Shown here piece by piece: positions 28,525 through 38,126 of a DNA stretch of 64,000 nucleotides (the first letter of the stretch is position 1; each line of letters opens with the position of its first letter). The DNA is from Desulfovibrio psychrotolerans (GTDB lineage: Bacteria > Desulfobacterota > Desulfovibrionia > Desulfovibrionales > Desulfovibrionaceae). The DNA lies in NCBI RefSeq assembly GCF_013340305.1, contig NZ_BLVP01000002.1, positions 62,001 through 126,000 on the forward strand. The letters run 5' to 3'. The position numbers and the translations under genes were made by a program. The notes under the pieces were generated by a model that was not told the origin of the DNA, did not search any database, and worked only from the letters and a program-made list of their open reading frames with translations.

Positions 28525-31176
28525 ATGTCGGAAAACGCGCTCCCCAAGGGATACGAGCCTCAGGATGTTGAAAGCAGGTGGCGCAGCCACTGGGAAGAGA
28601 ACAAGGTGTTCACACCCGACCCGCAGGCAGATGGGGAACCCTTTTCCATTGTCATTCCGCCGCCCAACGTGACCGGTGCTCTGCACATGGGGCATGCCCT
28701 GAACCTGACCTTGCAGGACATTCTCTGCCGTTACCAGCGGCAGCGGGGCAAAAATGTGCTGTGGGTGCCCGGCACCGACCATGCGGGTATTGCCACGCAG
28801 AACGTGGTGGAACGCCAGCTTGCCAAGGAAGGCAAGGGACGCCACGATCTCGGGCGCGAGAAGTTCATAGAGCGCGTATGGGAATGGCGCGAGGACTACG
28901 GCAACCGTATTCTCAATCAGGTGCGCAAGATGGGCGCCTCTGTGGACTGGACGCGCGAACGCTTTACCATGGACGAAGGGCTTTCCCGCGCGGTGCGCAA
29001 GGTGTTTGTGGAGCTGTATCGTCAGGGGCTCATCTACAAGGGCGACTACATCATCAACTGGTGCCCGCGCTGCCATACCGCGCTTGCCGATGACGAAGTG
29101 GACCACAGCCCGGAGAAGGGCGCCCTGCACTACATCAAGTATCCGCTGGAAGACGGTTCCGGCTACCTGACCGTGGCGACTACCCGGCCCGAAACCATGC
29201 TGGCGGATACGGCGGTGGCCGTGAATCCTGAAGACGAACGGTTTGCGCACCTTATCGGCCAGCATGTTGTTCTGCCGCTGGTGAACCGCAAGCTGCGTAT
29301 CATCGGCGACAAGTATGTGGAGGTGGAGTTCGGCACCGGCTGCCTGAAGGTGACCCCCGCCCATGACCACAACGACTGGGAACTGGGCCGCAAGCACGGG
29401 CTGGAAATCATTAATATTCTTAATGACGACGGGACGCTCAACGAGCTTGCAGGTGCCAACTACGCAGGGCTGACCTGCCCTGAGGCGCGGGTGAAGGTGC
29501 TTGCCGCGTTGCGGGAGGGAGGGTTCCTTGACCGCATAGAGGAGCACGACCACAACGTTGGGCATTGCTACCGCTGCAAGACCGTGGTGGAGCCGTATGT
29601 TTCCACTCAGTGGTTCGTGGCCATGACCCGTCTTGCGCCGCGCGCCAAGGCCGCGGTGCCGGAACTGACCCAGATTTTTCCCGAAACGTGGATAAAGACC
29701 TACAACCACTGGCTGGATAACATCCGCGACTGGTGCATATCGCGCCAGATATGGTGGGGACACCGGATTCCCGCATGGACCTGCGCCGACTGCGGCGAGT
29801 TGATTGTGGATAATGAGGCTCCCGAAGCCTGCTCCTGCGGCAGCACACGGCTTACGCAGGACGAGGACGTGCTGGATACGTGGTTCTCATCGGCCCTGTG
29901 GCCTTTTTCCACCATGGGCTGGCCTGAAAAGACGCAGGAGCTTGCCCGCTATTATCCCACCTCTGTGCTGGTGACGGGGTTTGACATCCTGTTCTTCTGG
30001 GTGGCGCGCATGATGATGATGGGGCTGCAGTTCATGGACGAGGTGCCCTTCAAGCATGTGTATATCCACGCTCTTGTGCGGGACGAGCACGGCAAGAAGA
30101 TGTCCAAGTCTACGGGCAACGTCATTGATCCTGTGGAGATGATTGACAAGTACGGGTGCGACTCCCTGCGCTTTACCCTTACGTCCTTTGCCGCCATGGG
30201 GCGTGATATCAAGCTTTCTGAAGCGCGTATTGAAGGCTACCGCCATTTCTGCAACAAGATTTGGAACGCGGCCCGTTTTGCCCTGATGAACCTGCCGGAA
30301 ACCGCGCCGGAGCCGGTGGACCTGAGCAAGGTTGCCCTGCACCACAAGTGGATTCTTTCGCGGCTTGAGGGGCTGAAGCAGAGCACCGCCGCTGCCACGG
30401 AAGGCTACCAGTTCAACGAGGTGGCCCAGAACCATTATAAGTTCATATGGAACGAGTTTTGTGACTGGTATCTGGAATTAATAAAGCCGGATATGCGCGC
30501 AGGCGGCGAACGGGAAAAGGAAGCCCGCTTTGTGCTCTGGACCGTATTGCAGGAAATGATGGTGCTGCTGCATCCGGTGATGCCGTTTATAACGGCTGAG
30601 GTATGGGCGGTGCTGCCGGGGATTGAAAACCGCGATATTGCGACCATGCCTTTCCCCGCGATGCGCCCGGAGTGCGCGGACGCTTCTGCCGAAGCCTCCA
30701 TGGAGATGGTGCAGAACGTTATTGTGGCTGTGCGCACCATAAAGGCGGAGTTGAACATTTCGCCTTCCGCCAGAATGGACATGCTTATCCGTACCGCTTC
30801 TGACGAAGCGGCCAGACTGTTTGACGCCAACACGGAGCTGATGCAGTTTCTTGCGCGCATCGGCAGCGTGACACTGGGAGGGGATGTGCAGGCTCCCAAG
30901 GCTTCTGCCTCTGCTGTGGTGGCGGGCAATGAAATCATTTTGCCCCTTTCCGGCCATGTGAACTTTGAAGATGAAGTGGCGCGTCTGGAGAAGGAAATAG
31001 GCAAGGTGGAGAAGGATTTGAAGCAGGTTACCGGTAAGTTGCGCAATGAGAGCTTTGTTGCCAAGGCACCTGCTGAGATTGTGCAGAAAGAAAAGGACCG
31101 TGCTACGGAACTGGAAGCGACCATGGAGACGCTGCTCAAGTTGCAGAAGCGGTTCCGTGATGCCATGGACGCGTAA
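28525..31176 (+). CDS. valS: Valyl-tRNA synthetase
   Basis: 883-aa class Ia synthetase charging tRNA-Val. HIGH-type motif PPPNVTGALHMGHAL (~45-60), CP1 editing domain (VATTRPETMLADTAVAVNP), KMSKSTGNVIDPVEM (~525-539), anticodon-binding helices and the family's C-terminal coiled coil (EVARLEKEIGKVEKDLKQV, ~815-880). The ATG at 28525 follows GGAGAAACTC and is preferred over the ATG at 28513. Length is normal. Confidence 0.97.
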   Translation: MSENALPKGYEPQDVESRWRSHWEENKVFTPDPQADGEPFSIVIPPPNVTGALHMGHALNLTLQDILCRYQRQRGKNVLWVPGTDHAGIATQNVVERQLAKEGKGRHDLGREKFIERVWEWREDYGNRILNQVRKMGASVDWTRERFTMDEGLSRAVRKVFVELYRQGLIYKGDYIINWCPRCHTALADDEVDHSPEKGALHYIKYPLEDGSGYLTVATTRPETMLADTAVAVNPEDERFAHLIGQHVVLPLVNRKLRIIGDKYVEVEFGTGCLKVTPAHDHNDWELGRKHGLEIINILNDDGTLNELAGANYAGLTCPEARVKVLAALREGGFLDRIEEHDHNVGHCYRCKTVVEPYVSTQWFVAMTRLAPRAKAAVPELTQIFPETWIKTYNHWLDNIRDWCISRQIWWGHRIPAWTCADCGELIVDNEAPEACSCGSTRLTQDEDVLDTWFSSALWPFSTMGWPEKTQELARYYPTSVLVTGFDILFFWVARMMMMGLQFMDEVPFKHVYIHALVRDEHGKKMSKSTGNVIDPVEMIDKYGCDSLRFTLTSFAAMGRDIKLSEARIEGYRHFCNKIWNAARFALMNLPETAPEPVDLSKVALHHKWILSRLEGLKQSTAAATEGYQFNEVAQNHYKFIWNEFCDWYLELIKPDMRAGGEREKEARFVLWTVLQEMMVLLHPVMPFITAEVWAVLPGIENRDIATMPFPAMRPECADASAEASMEMVQNVIVAVRTIKAELNISPSARMDMLIRTASDEAARLFDANTELMQFLARIGSVTLGGDVQAPKASASAVVAGNEIILPLSGHVNFEDEVARLEKEIGKVEKDLKQVTGKLRNESFVAKAPAEIVQKEKDRATELEATMETLLKLQKRFRDAMDA

Positions 31177-31191
31177 GGATATGCTGAGACG

Positions 31192-31221
31192 ACAGGCGGC
31201 CTGCTGATGCGGGCCGCCTGT
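31192..31221 (+). terminator. Hairpin after valS
   Basis: ACAGGCGGCC / ~10-nt loop / GGCCGCCTGT, 15 bp after the stop. No U-tract, so a weak or Rho-assisted terminator. Confidence 0.55.
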
Positions 31222-31316
31222 GTATTATGATGTGGCGCGGTTTTTACTGATGTGGCCCGATGTGATTTGAGGCCTGCAATTGCAATCTGCCCCGTTGCCT
31301 GTCCGGAGTTACTGTT

Positions 31317-31826
31317 ATGCACGACACCGCTGCGCCGGAACGTTCCGGCCCTGAGAAGGCCCCTTGTGTGAATGCCGCGCCTGTGGCTCCGCGCCATCTG
31401 GTGGCCCCCTGCGGGCTGGACTGTTCCCGGTGTGTCTCCTGCTCGGAAGGGCGTGTTGTGGGGCTTGCGCGGGAGCTTATGGGTCTGCTGGGTGAGAACT
31501 TTCATGCCTATGCGGCGCGGTTGCAGTCCATAAACCCCGCGCTGGCGGAGTATGCTCAGTTCCGGCTGGTGCTGGAATCGTTTGCGCAGGACCGCTGCGG
31601 CGGATGCCGTTCCGGCACGCGGGTGTGCCTGCCAAGCTGCAATGTTATGGCCTGTACAACGGCGCGGGGTGTGGAATTCTGCTTCCAATGCGAGGCATAC
31701 CCCTGTACCAATACGGGGTTGCCGGAGCCGGTGCTCGTCAAGTGGCGCAGGCAGAATGACCGTATGCGCGAGGCGGGCATAGAAGTGTATTTGAAGGAGT
31801 TGGCGGAGACGCCGAGGTATCCGTAG
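31317..31826 (+). CDS. Cys-rich DUF3795-like protein
   Basis: 169 aa with many cysteines: LVAPCGLDCSRCVSC (~36-50), CGGCRSG and CLPSCNVMACTT, and FCFQCEAYPC (~118-127), the DUF3795 pattern expected to bind metal or Fe-S. The first ~30 residues are disordered (Pro/Ala). GGAG precedes the ATG at suitable distance. Function of the family is unknown; members are frequent in anaerobes. The two-gene ATPase module begins 46 bp downstream. Confidence 0.8.
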   Translation: MHDTAAPERSGPEKAPCVNAAPVAPRHLVAPCGLDCSRCVSCSEGRVVGLARELMGLLGENFHAYAARLQSINPALAEYAQFRLVLESFAQDRCGGCRSGTRVCLPSCNVMACTTARGVEFCFQCEAYPCTNTGLPEPVLVKWRRQNDRMREAGIEVYLKELAETPRYP

Positions 31827-31872
31827 GTTTGTTGGCAGCGTTTTTCAGGTTCGTAGCCCTAGGAGGTTCTGC

Positions 31873-32892
31873 ATGGAGCTTCAGATAAAAAAATGGGGAG
31901 TGCTTCGCGACTCCACCATCCCCCTGCCGGGACTTACAGTCATTACGGGGTATAATGCTACGGGCAAGAGCACGGTGGGGAAGCTGTTGCTGGCTTTAGT
32001 TAACTGTACGATTTTTCACTCAAACGATTACAAACCCGGCCAGTTCGGGGAGCGTAACATTTTTCCTCTTTTAGATAATATTTTGGGGCAGGCTGACGAG
32101 GGGGCAAACACTTTCCTCAAGACAAATGGGCCAGATTTTGAACTTAGTAGAATAGCAAATAGGTATAGTATTCCTAAAACTTATATCAACAGCGAATCAG
32201 AGATACCAATCAAAGCAGCATTCTTGATTGAGACACCATTCGTTGCGCATCTATCTCGTCTATTTCAGCAAGTACAAAGCTATGCAAGTCGTGATATTTC
32301 TGGATTAAGGATAGAATATCCCTTCGCAATGAATGACGTGTATGTGAAATTGATTTCTAAACGTCAAAATATCACTGAGATACAAGAGCGTATCGCGCAA
32401 GATTTGTACAAAGCTTGCCGTGGACATATCGACTTAACAGCATCACCACCTGTTTTTATTGAAAGTACGTCTGATGGCGAAAGAAAAATTGACATTAAAA
32501 ATACAGCATCAGGACAACTTGGGCTTTCTATTTTAGGTAAGCTTCTTGAAAATGGTTGGGTAGCGAGTGACGCCATATCCATTTTTGATGAACCGGAAAG
32601 CCACATGCACCCGCACTGGCAACTCATCTACGCCGACCTGCTGGTCCGCTGCGTAGAGGAACTGGGCGCAACAATCGTTGTGACCACCCACACGCCCTAT
32701 ATGCTGCAAGCCTTGAAGGTCTTTTCCGACCAACGGATAAAGGACAAGGCTGCCTTCTGCCTTGCGGAGCGCAAGGGCGACCATGCGCAGATTACCGTGG
32801 ATGATTCGCCTGATCTGGACCGGATTTTGCCCTTGATGACCGACCCCATGGAGCGCATTCAACTGCTCAAGGTGTGGGATGATGAATCCTGA
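31873..32892 (+). CDS. ABC/OLD-type AAA ATPase, first gene of a two-gene module
   Basis: 339 aa. Walker A GYNATGKST (26-34), ABC signature TASGQLG (211-217), Walker B AISIFDEPESHMHP (233-246) and H-loop THTPYM (272-277) are intact; there is no TOPRIM domain after the ATPase and no long SMC coiled coil, so it is a compact AAA_15/AAA_21-type ATPase. An AGGAGG precedes the ATG. The middle (~32000-32570) is strongly AT-rich while both ends are GC-rich, as if a core ATPase was recombined. It overlaps the partner gene by 14 bp. Similar ATPases are the sensor/motor of defence systems such as Septu, PARIS and Gabija; which, if any, this belongs to cannot be decided here. Confidence 0.88.
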   Translation: MELQIKKWGVLRDSTIPLPGLTVITGYNATGKSTVGKLLLALVNCTIFHSNDYKPGQFGERNIFPLLDNILGQADEGANTFLKTNGPDFELSRIANRYSIPKTYINSESEIPIKAAFLIETPFVAHLSRLFQQVQSYASRDISGLRIEYPFAMNDVYVKLISKRQNITEIQERIAQDLYKACRGHIDLTASPPVFIESTSDGERKIDIKNTASGQLGLSILGKLLENGWVASDAISIFDEPESHMHPHWQLIYADLLVRCVEELGATIVVTTHTPYMLQALKVFSDQRIKDKAAFCLAERKGDHAQITVDDSPDLDRILPLMTDPMERIQLLKVWDDES

Positions 32893-33547
32893 TGCGCTGC
32901 TTGATGCGGCGGTTGCCTGCGGTCTGGCCGATGTGCGGCGACTGGGTGAGCTTGCGCATTCGTGCTGCCCGCAGTCTTCCGTTGCTGTGGTGGATTTTGA
33001 CGCCGTGAAGGACAAGGTGTTTGCAGGGGTTAACGATAAGCCGAAATCCTGTGACGCGGTGCTTGCAGCGCAGGGCGCTATGACCTTTGTTGAGATGAAA
33101 AGCATTTTGCGCACATGGGAGTATACCCTGCGGTTGTATAAACGAAAATTGAAGGATTCCGGATACAAAAAGCAGGATATTCTTGCCGGGCCTCTGCCGG
33201 AGGAATTGCGTGCATGGCGGCTGAATGCTCTGCTGAAGCATGTGCGGGAAGAGTTCGCCCTGCCGGGAAAGTACTACTGCTCGTGTGAAGTTCTGGATAC
33301 GCTGGCAGCCCGGATGGGGATGGCAGCGGAATGGAAGTCTGGAAAGCGAAACGATGAGTTTGTTTTCGTGCACGACTTGAGCACCGCCGATAAAAATGCT
33401 GTGGTTATTTCTCACTCACTGTATTTTTTGTTCAAAAGAATTTTCAAAGATGTGCGTAAGAAGACGGCTTCTCAGGTGTGGAAGATAAGCCCCTTAATGC
33501 TTTCCTGCACCGAATTTGAAACGAAGTACACACCGGCCAAAGCGTAG
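32879..33547 (+). CDS. Putative nuclease-like partner of the ABC ATPase
   Basis: 222 aa (first ATG at 32879, alternative 32882), coupled to the ATPase by a 14-bp overlap. A possible PD-(D/E)xK signature is visible: D59 in SCDAVLAAQ, then E72-x-K74 in MTFVEMKS, with predicted strand-turn-strand spacing, followed by a basic helix (YTLRLYKRKLKDSGYKKQ). No signal peptide or membrane helix. The family is not one I recognise. By analogy to other ATPase-plus-effector pairs it may be the nuclease effector; the catalytic reading rests on three residues and spacing only. Confidence 0.78.
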   Translation: MMNPDALLDAAVACGLADVRRLGELAHSCCPQSSVAVVDFDAVKDKVFAGVNDKPKSCDAVLAAQGAMTFVEMKSILRTWEYTLRLYKRKLKDSGYKKQDILAGPLPEELRAWRLNALLKHVREEFALPGKYYCSCEVLDTLAARMGMAAEWKSGKRNDEFVFVHDLSTADKNAVVISHSLYFLFKRIFKDVRKKTASQVWKISPLMLSCTEFETKYTPAKA

Positions 33548-33569
33548 CCGGTCGCAATACGGAGGAGCG

Positions 33570-35075
33570 ATGAAGGTTTATCTGATAGGAGCCGGACCGG
33601 GTGATCCCGGACTGCTGACCATAAAGGCCCGCGATGTGCTGAGCGAGGCGGATGTTATTGTCTATGACTATCTGGCCAACAGCGATTTTCTGGATTTTGC
33701 AAAGCCCGGCGCGGAGATTATCTACGTGGGCAAGAAGGGCGGCGACCATACCCTGTCGCAGGAAGGCATAAACGCCCTTATTGTGGAGAAGGCCAAGGAA
33801 GGCAAGACCGTGGCGCGGCTGAAAGGCGGCGACCCCTACATGTTCGGGCGCGGCGGCGAAGAGGCGGAAGAGCTTCTGGACGCGGGAGTGCCTTTTGAGG
33901 AGATTCCCGGCATTACCTCGGCCATTGCCGGTCCCGCCTATGCGGGCATTCCGCTTACCCACCGCGATTACGCCTCTTCCGTGGCCTTTATCACCGGGCA
34001 CGAGAACCCGGACAAGCCGGATTCTGCGCACAACTGGGAAGCCCTTGCCAAGGGCACGTCCACACTGGTGTTCTTTATGGGCATGAAGAACCTGCCCCAT
34101 ATTTCCGAGCAGCTCATCAAGCATGGCATGGCCCCGAACACCCCCGCTGCGCTGGTGCACTGGGGCACCACCACAAAACACCGCTCCATGGCATCGACCA
34201 TTGAGAAGCTGCCTGTGGAGGGTCCGGCACAGGGTTTTACCTCGCCTTCGCTTATTGTGGTGGGCGGCGTGGTGAACCTGCGCGAGCGGTTGAACTGGTT
34301 TGAGCAACTGCCCCTGCTGGGCAAGGGCGTGGTGGTGACCCGCGCGCGCGAACAGGCAAGCGGCATGGCGGCGCAACTGCGCAAGCTGGGAGCCAACGTG
34401 GTGCAGTTTCCCACCATTGAGATTACGCCGCTGGCCGATTACACGGCCGTGCATGACGCCATACGCCGTATTGCCGAATACGAATGGCTGATTTTTACCT
34501 CTGTGAACGGGGTGAAGCACTTCTGGCTGCAGATGGCTCACCTTGGGCTGGACACCCGTGCGCTGGGCAGGGCCAAGGTGGCGGCCATAGGGCCTGCCAC
34601 GGCGGATATTCTGCGTGAGAAGGGTGTGGAGCCTGACTTTATTCCGGAGAAGTACGTGGCGGAAGGCGTGGTCAAGGGGTTGCTTGAGCGCGGCATGAAC
34701 GGCTGCAAGGTGCTTCTGCCCCGTGCGCTGGAAGCCCGCGAGGTATTGCCCGAAGAACTGCGCAAGGCCGGAGCCGTGGTGGATATTCTGCCCGTGTACG
34801 AAACCGTTCCCGCAGGCGAGAAGCGCGACACCGTGCTGAAGATGCTGGAAGCGGGAGAGTTGCACTGTGTGACCTTTGGCTCCTCTTCCACCGTGGATAA
34901 CTTTTTCGCGCTGGTGGAGCCGGATATCATCAAAAAGCACAGGGCGACCGTGAAGCTGGCGAGCATTGGCCCCATTACCGCCAAGACGCTGGAAAGCTAC
35001 GGCTTTACTCCGGACATACAGCCGGAAGACTACACCATTCCCGCGCTGGTGGCGGAACTGGAAAAGCATCTGTAG
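33570..35075 (+). CDS. cobA-hemD: Fused uroporphyrinogen-III C-methyltransferase / uroporphyrinogen-III synthase
   Basis: 501 aa. N-terminal ~1-245 is SUMT (CobA): YLIGAGPGDPGLLTIKARD, LKGGDPYMFGRGGEEAEEL, GITSAIAGPAYAGIPLTHR. C-terminal ~250-501 is HemD: VVVTRAREQASGMAAQLRKL, WLIFTSVNGVKHFW, VAAIGPATADILREKG, LHCVTFGSSSTVDNF, ASIGPITAKTLESYGF. One polypeptide thus closes the tetrapyrrole ring and makes precorrin-2 for siroheme/cobalamin, a fusion known in Desulfovibrio. ATG 33570 follows GGAGG. A terminator follows. Confidence 0.95.
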   Translation: MKVYLIGAGPGDPGLLTIKARDVLSEADVIVYDYLANSDFLDFAKPGAEIIYVGKKGGDHTLSQEGINALIVEKAKEGKTVARLKGGDPYMFGRGGEEAEELLDAGVPFEEIPGITSAIAGPAYAGIPLTHRDYASSVAFITGHENPDKPDSAHNWEALAKGTSTLVFFMGMKNLPHISEQLIKHGMAPNTPAALVHWGTTTKHRSMASTIEKLPVEGPAQGFTSPSLIVVGGVVNLRERLNWFEQLPLLGKGVVVTRAREQASGMAAQLRKLGANVVQFPTIEITPLADYTAVHDAIRRIAEYEWLIFTSVNGVKHFWLQMAHLGLDTRALGRAKVAAIGPATADILREKGVEPDFIPEKYVAEGVVKGLLERGMNGCKVLLPRALEAREVLPEELRKAGAVVDILPVYETVPAGEKRDTVLKMLEAGELHCVTFGSSSTVDNFFALVEPDIIKKHRATVKLASIGPITAKTLESYGFTPDIQPEDYTIPALVAELEKHL

Positions 35076-35114
35076 AAATCCGGCGCACAGAGCCTGTGCG
35101 CGGACGGACGTTTC

Positions 35115-35150
35115 CGGCGGGGTAGGGTGCATCCTGCCCCGCCGTTTTTT
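35115..35150 (+). terminator. Terminator of cobA-hemD
   Basis: CGGCGGGG / ~14-nt loop / CCCCGCCG followed by T6. It lies between cobA-hemD and purN, so purN has its own promoter or depends on read-through. Confidence 0.8.
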
Positions 35151-35174
35151 CAACTTGGTTTCGGGAGGCGGAAC

Positions 35175-35861
35175 ATGGCATTACGTGTGGCGGTGCTGGC
35201 TTCGGGCAACGGGTCCAACCTGCAATCCATACTGGACAAGGCGGCTGCGGGCGTTCTGGATGTGGACGTGCGCCTTGTGCTGTGCAACAGGCCCGACGCG
35301 TATGCCCTGCAACGGGCCGCGCAGGCGGGGGTGCCGCATCTGTGCCTGCCCCACGGGGATTTTCCGGACAGGGAGAGTTTTGATGCCGCCATGGTGGCCG
35401 CCATACGGGAAGCGGGGGCGGACGCGGTGGTGCTGGCGGGCTACATGCGGCTGCTCACGCCGCTGTTTCTGAACGCCTTTGCCGGAAGGGTGGTGAATAT
35501 TCATCCCGCCGTTCTGCCTGCTTTTCCGGGAGTGCGCGGGGCTGCGGACGCCCATGCCTACGGCGTGAAGATTACAGGCTGCACCGTGCATTTTGTGGAA
35601 GAGAAGATGGACCATGGTCCGGTTATTATTCAGGCTGCCGTGCCGCTGAACCCGGAGGAGGATGTGGAGGCGCTGAAAGAGCGCATTCATGCCATGGAGC
35701 ACCGGATATACCCGCAGGCCCTGCAATGGCTGGCACAGGGGCGGCTTGTGTCTGCCGGGCGCACGGTGCGTCTTGCGCCGCCTGCTTGCGGCGAAGCACC
35801 GGCGCGTGCCGCAGACCGGGGAGACTGGCTGGTGTGGCCGCCGCTGGAAGCAGGGTTCTGA
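35175..35861 (+). CDS. purN: Phosphoribosylglycinamide formyltransferase
   Basis: 228-aa GAR transformylase of purine synthesis. ASGNGSNLQSILD (~9-21), the catalytic NIHPAVLPAFPG (~108-119; Asn and His) and GCTVHFVEEKMDHGPVI (~134-150; catalytic Asp) are intact. The final ~25 residues (CGEAPARAADRGDWLVWPPL) extend past the usual ~200-aa end. ATG 35175 follows GGGAGG. Ends 27 bp from the convergent kinase gene. Confidence 0.94.
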   Translation: MALRVAVLASGNGSNLQSILDKAAAGVLDVDVRLVLCNRPDAYALQRAAQAGVPHLCLPHGDFPDRESFDAAMVAAIREAGADAVVLAGYMRLLTPLFLNAFAGRVVNIHPAVLPAFPGVRGAADAHAYGVKITGCTVHFVEEKMDHGPVIIQAAVPLNPEEDVEALKERIHAMEHRIYPQALQWLAQGRLVSAGRTVRLAPPACGEAPARAADRGDWLVWPPLEAGF

Positions 35862-35888
35862 GAACAGCGTATTTTCTTTGCGGAGCAG

Positions 35889-38126
35889 TTATTCCTGCAG
35901 GGCGCAGGCGGTGATGTTCGTAGGGTCGTTGGGCAGGCGGATGGTGAACCGGGTGCCGAATCCCTGCGTGGAGGCCACGTCGAAGCTGCCGTTGTGGTTC
36001 TCTTTGATGATGAAATAGGAGACGGAAAGCCCCAATCCCGTGCCCACGCCTATCTCCTTGGTGGTGAAGAAGGGTTCGAACACGCGCTTGCGGACCGATT
36101 CGCTCATGCCGGGGCCGTTGTCTTCCACGTCTATGCGGATGCATTGCGATTCCTGCCGTGTGCGGATGGTGATGCACGGGCCGCCCTGATCATAGGATTT
36201 GCCCTGCATGGCCTGCGCCGCGTTGCGCAGCAGATTCAGGATAACCTGTTCTATCTCGCTGGCAGAGCAGATGATTTCCCGCAGGTTGGGGTCGTAATCC
36301 CGGATGATGGCGATGGAGCGGAAGTCGTAGCGTTTTTTCAGGTCGTAGTCGTTGGCGGCCAGTTCTACCGTGCGGTCCAGAGATTTGTGCATGTCCACCG
36401 TGGAGCGGCGAGATTCGCTGCTTCTGGAAAAGTCGAGCATGTTCGCCACGATGCTTGCGGCGCGGGTGCCTGATTCGCGGATGCCTTCCAGAAAGACCAG
36501 AATCTGTCGTTCCTTAAGATAGGCGCGGATGCATTCCAGCGGGCAGCCCACCTTTTCCGCTGCCGTGCGGTTGGCGGGTAGGTCTTCCGACAGCCTGCGC
36601 TCTATGTTCTGCGCACCCTGCAGAATGGCCCCCAGCGGGTTGTTTATCTCGTGCGCCATGCCCGCAGCGAGTCCGCCCACGGACATCATCTTTTCCGTCT
36701 GCACCATCATTTCTTCCATACGCACGCGGCGGGTCACGTCGTCCACACGCAGCACCACGCCCTGCATGCCGTTGCTGGCGAGGGGATAGATGAGCACATC
36801 GTGGTATTGCACCATGTCGCCGTCGTTGGCGGCCTGTTTTTCCAGCAGCTTGGGGCTGCGTTCATCCTGCGCACGCATGATGTCTTCCAGATAGCCGGAC
36901 AGTGGGGGATAGACCTGCGTGATGAGGCGTCCGCGCGCCTCTTCTTCGCGGAGTCCCATCCATTCTTCGGCAGCCTGATTCATGTGCGTGACCTGATAGG
37001 ATTCGTTCAGCCCGATGATGATGGAGGGCATGGAGTCGATGATATTCTTGATGTACAGGCGGGTTTTTTTGAGGTCTGTTTCGCGGTTCTGCAGTTGCCT
37101 GACCATGTGGGTGAAGGTGCTGCGGAGCGATGCCAGTTCCTCAAAGGTGTCTGTGCGGTTCTCGTCTATGGAGAAATCGCCCCCGGCAAGGCGGCGCATG
37201 GAGGCGGTGAGTTCCGAGAAGGGGCGCAGGATGTTGCGGCGCATTTCTGCCCCCACCAGAACGGCGAAGACCGTGTAAAGCACGAGCAGGAAGAAGATGA
37301 ACCATGAGAGGGAGCGCATGGTTTCTGCATAGACAGCCGATGAGGGGGTAGTGAAGATGAGTACCCACTGGATGGACGGAATGGAGGTGGCGGATGCGAG
37401 ATATGACTGCCCGTGCAGATGGATGAAGATGCTTTCGCCGCCTATGCTGCCGGGACCGTAAAAGGGCAGGTTGCCTATGTTCTCCTGCTGCTGCATGACG
37501 CGTTTTTCCGGATGCGCCATGACCGTGCCCCACGCGTCTGTGAGGATGACGGTTTCGCCCTTGGAGGGCTGGAGCCCCGCTATGTGCAACTGTATGTCGT
37601 TAAGCTTGAGTGCGCCCACGAGGAGTCTACCGTCACTCATTTTATGGGCGAGGTGCACCACCATGCCCTTGCCGTCTTCCAGCGGGACCGGGCGTCCCTG
37701 CATCATGTTTTTGCCTTCCAGCATCTGGAGGGGGATGGCGAAATCTACATTGGAACGTCCGGTGGGAACGCTGGCGACAATGATGCGCTCTGCGTCTATG
37801 AGCAGCAGGCGGGAGAACCGCGGGTTTGCCTCCCACGCGCGCCGCAGGGACTGGGTGGACTGCTCCTGTGTTGCTCCGGGCAGCATTTCCAGTTCAAACC
37901 CCGTGTGGTGCAGTGTGGTCAGGGCACCTTCCACGTAGTTTTCCACGTATTTTGCCAGCGTGGCGGATATGGCCTCACTGCGTTTTTCGAATTCGCTCCG
38001 GGCGATGAAAAAAAAGAATGAACCGAGCACGGCCACCGAGATGACGCACAACAGGGTGCCCCACAGGAGCAGCCTGCTGCTTGTCAGCTGGACGAGGGAG
38101 GGGAGTTGTGCGCGGGATTCCTTCAT
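35889..38126 (-). CDS. Membrane sensor histidine kinase (Cache-HAMP-PAS-HisKA-HATPase)
   Basis: 745 aa. TM1 (~19-42, LLLWGTLLCVISVAVLGSF), periplasmic Cache-type sensor (~45-280), TM2 (~283-305, LSWFIFFLLVLYTVFAVLVG), HAMP, PAS (~360-475; INIIDSMPSIII region NIIDSMPSIIIGLNES), H-box GLAAGMAHEINNPLG (phospho-His ~490) and HATPase with N box (NLLRNAAQAM), DNGPGMS and GVGTGLGLSVSYFII. Start overlaps the upstream binding-protein gene (38123-38126), so the pair forms an operon. No response regulator is adjacent. Close in design to the kinase at 40176-42086. Confidence 0.93.
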   Translation of the reverse strand: MKESRAQLPSLVQLTSSRLLLWGTLLCVISVAVLGSFFFFIARSEFEKRSEAISATLAKYVENYVEGALTTLHHTGFELEMLPGATQEQSTQSLRRAWEANPRFSRLLLIDAERIIVASVPTGRSNVDFAIPLQMLEGKNMMQGRPVPLEDGKGMVVHLAHKMSDGRLLVGALKLNDIQLHIAGLQPSKGETVILTDAWGTVMAHPEKRVMQQQENIGNLPFYGPGSIGGESIFIHLHGQSYLASATSIPSIQWVLIFTTPSSAVYAETMRSLSWFIFFLLVLYTVFAVLVGAEMRRNILRPFSELTASMRRLAGGDFSIDENRTDTFEELASLRSTFTHMVRQLQNRETDLKKTRLYIKNIIDSMPSIIIGLNESYQVTHMNQAAEEWMGLREEEARGRLITQVYPPLSGYLEDIMRAQDERSPKLLEKQAANDGDMVQYHDVLIYPLASNGMQGVVLRVDDVTRRVRMEEMMVQTEKMMSVGGLAAGMAHEINNPLGAILQGAQNIERRLSEDLPANRTAAEKVGCPLECIRAYLKERQILVFLEGIRESGTRAASIVANMLDFSRSSESRRSTVDMHKSLDRTVELAANDYDLKKRYDFRSIAIIRDYDPNLREIICSASEIEQVILNLLRNAAQAMQGKSYDQGGPCITIRTRQESQCIRIDVEDNGPGMSESVRKRVFEPFFTTKEIGVGTGLGLSVSYFIIKENHNGSFDVASTQGFGTRFTIRLPNDPTNITACALQE

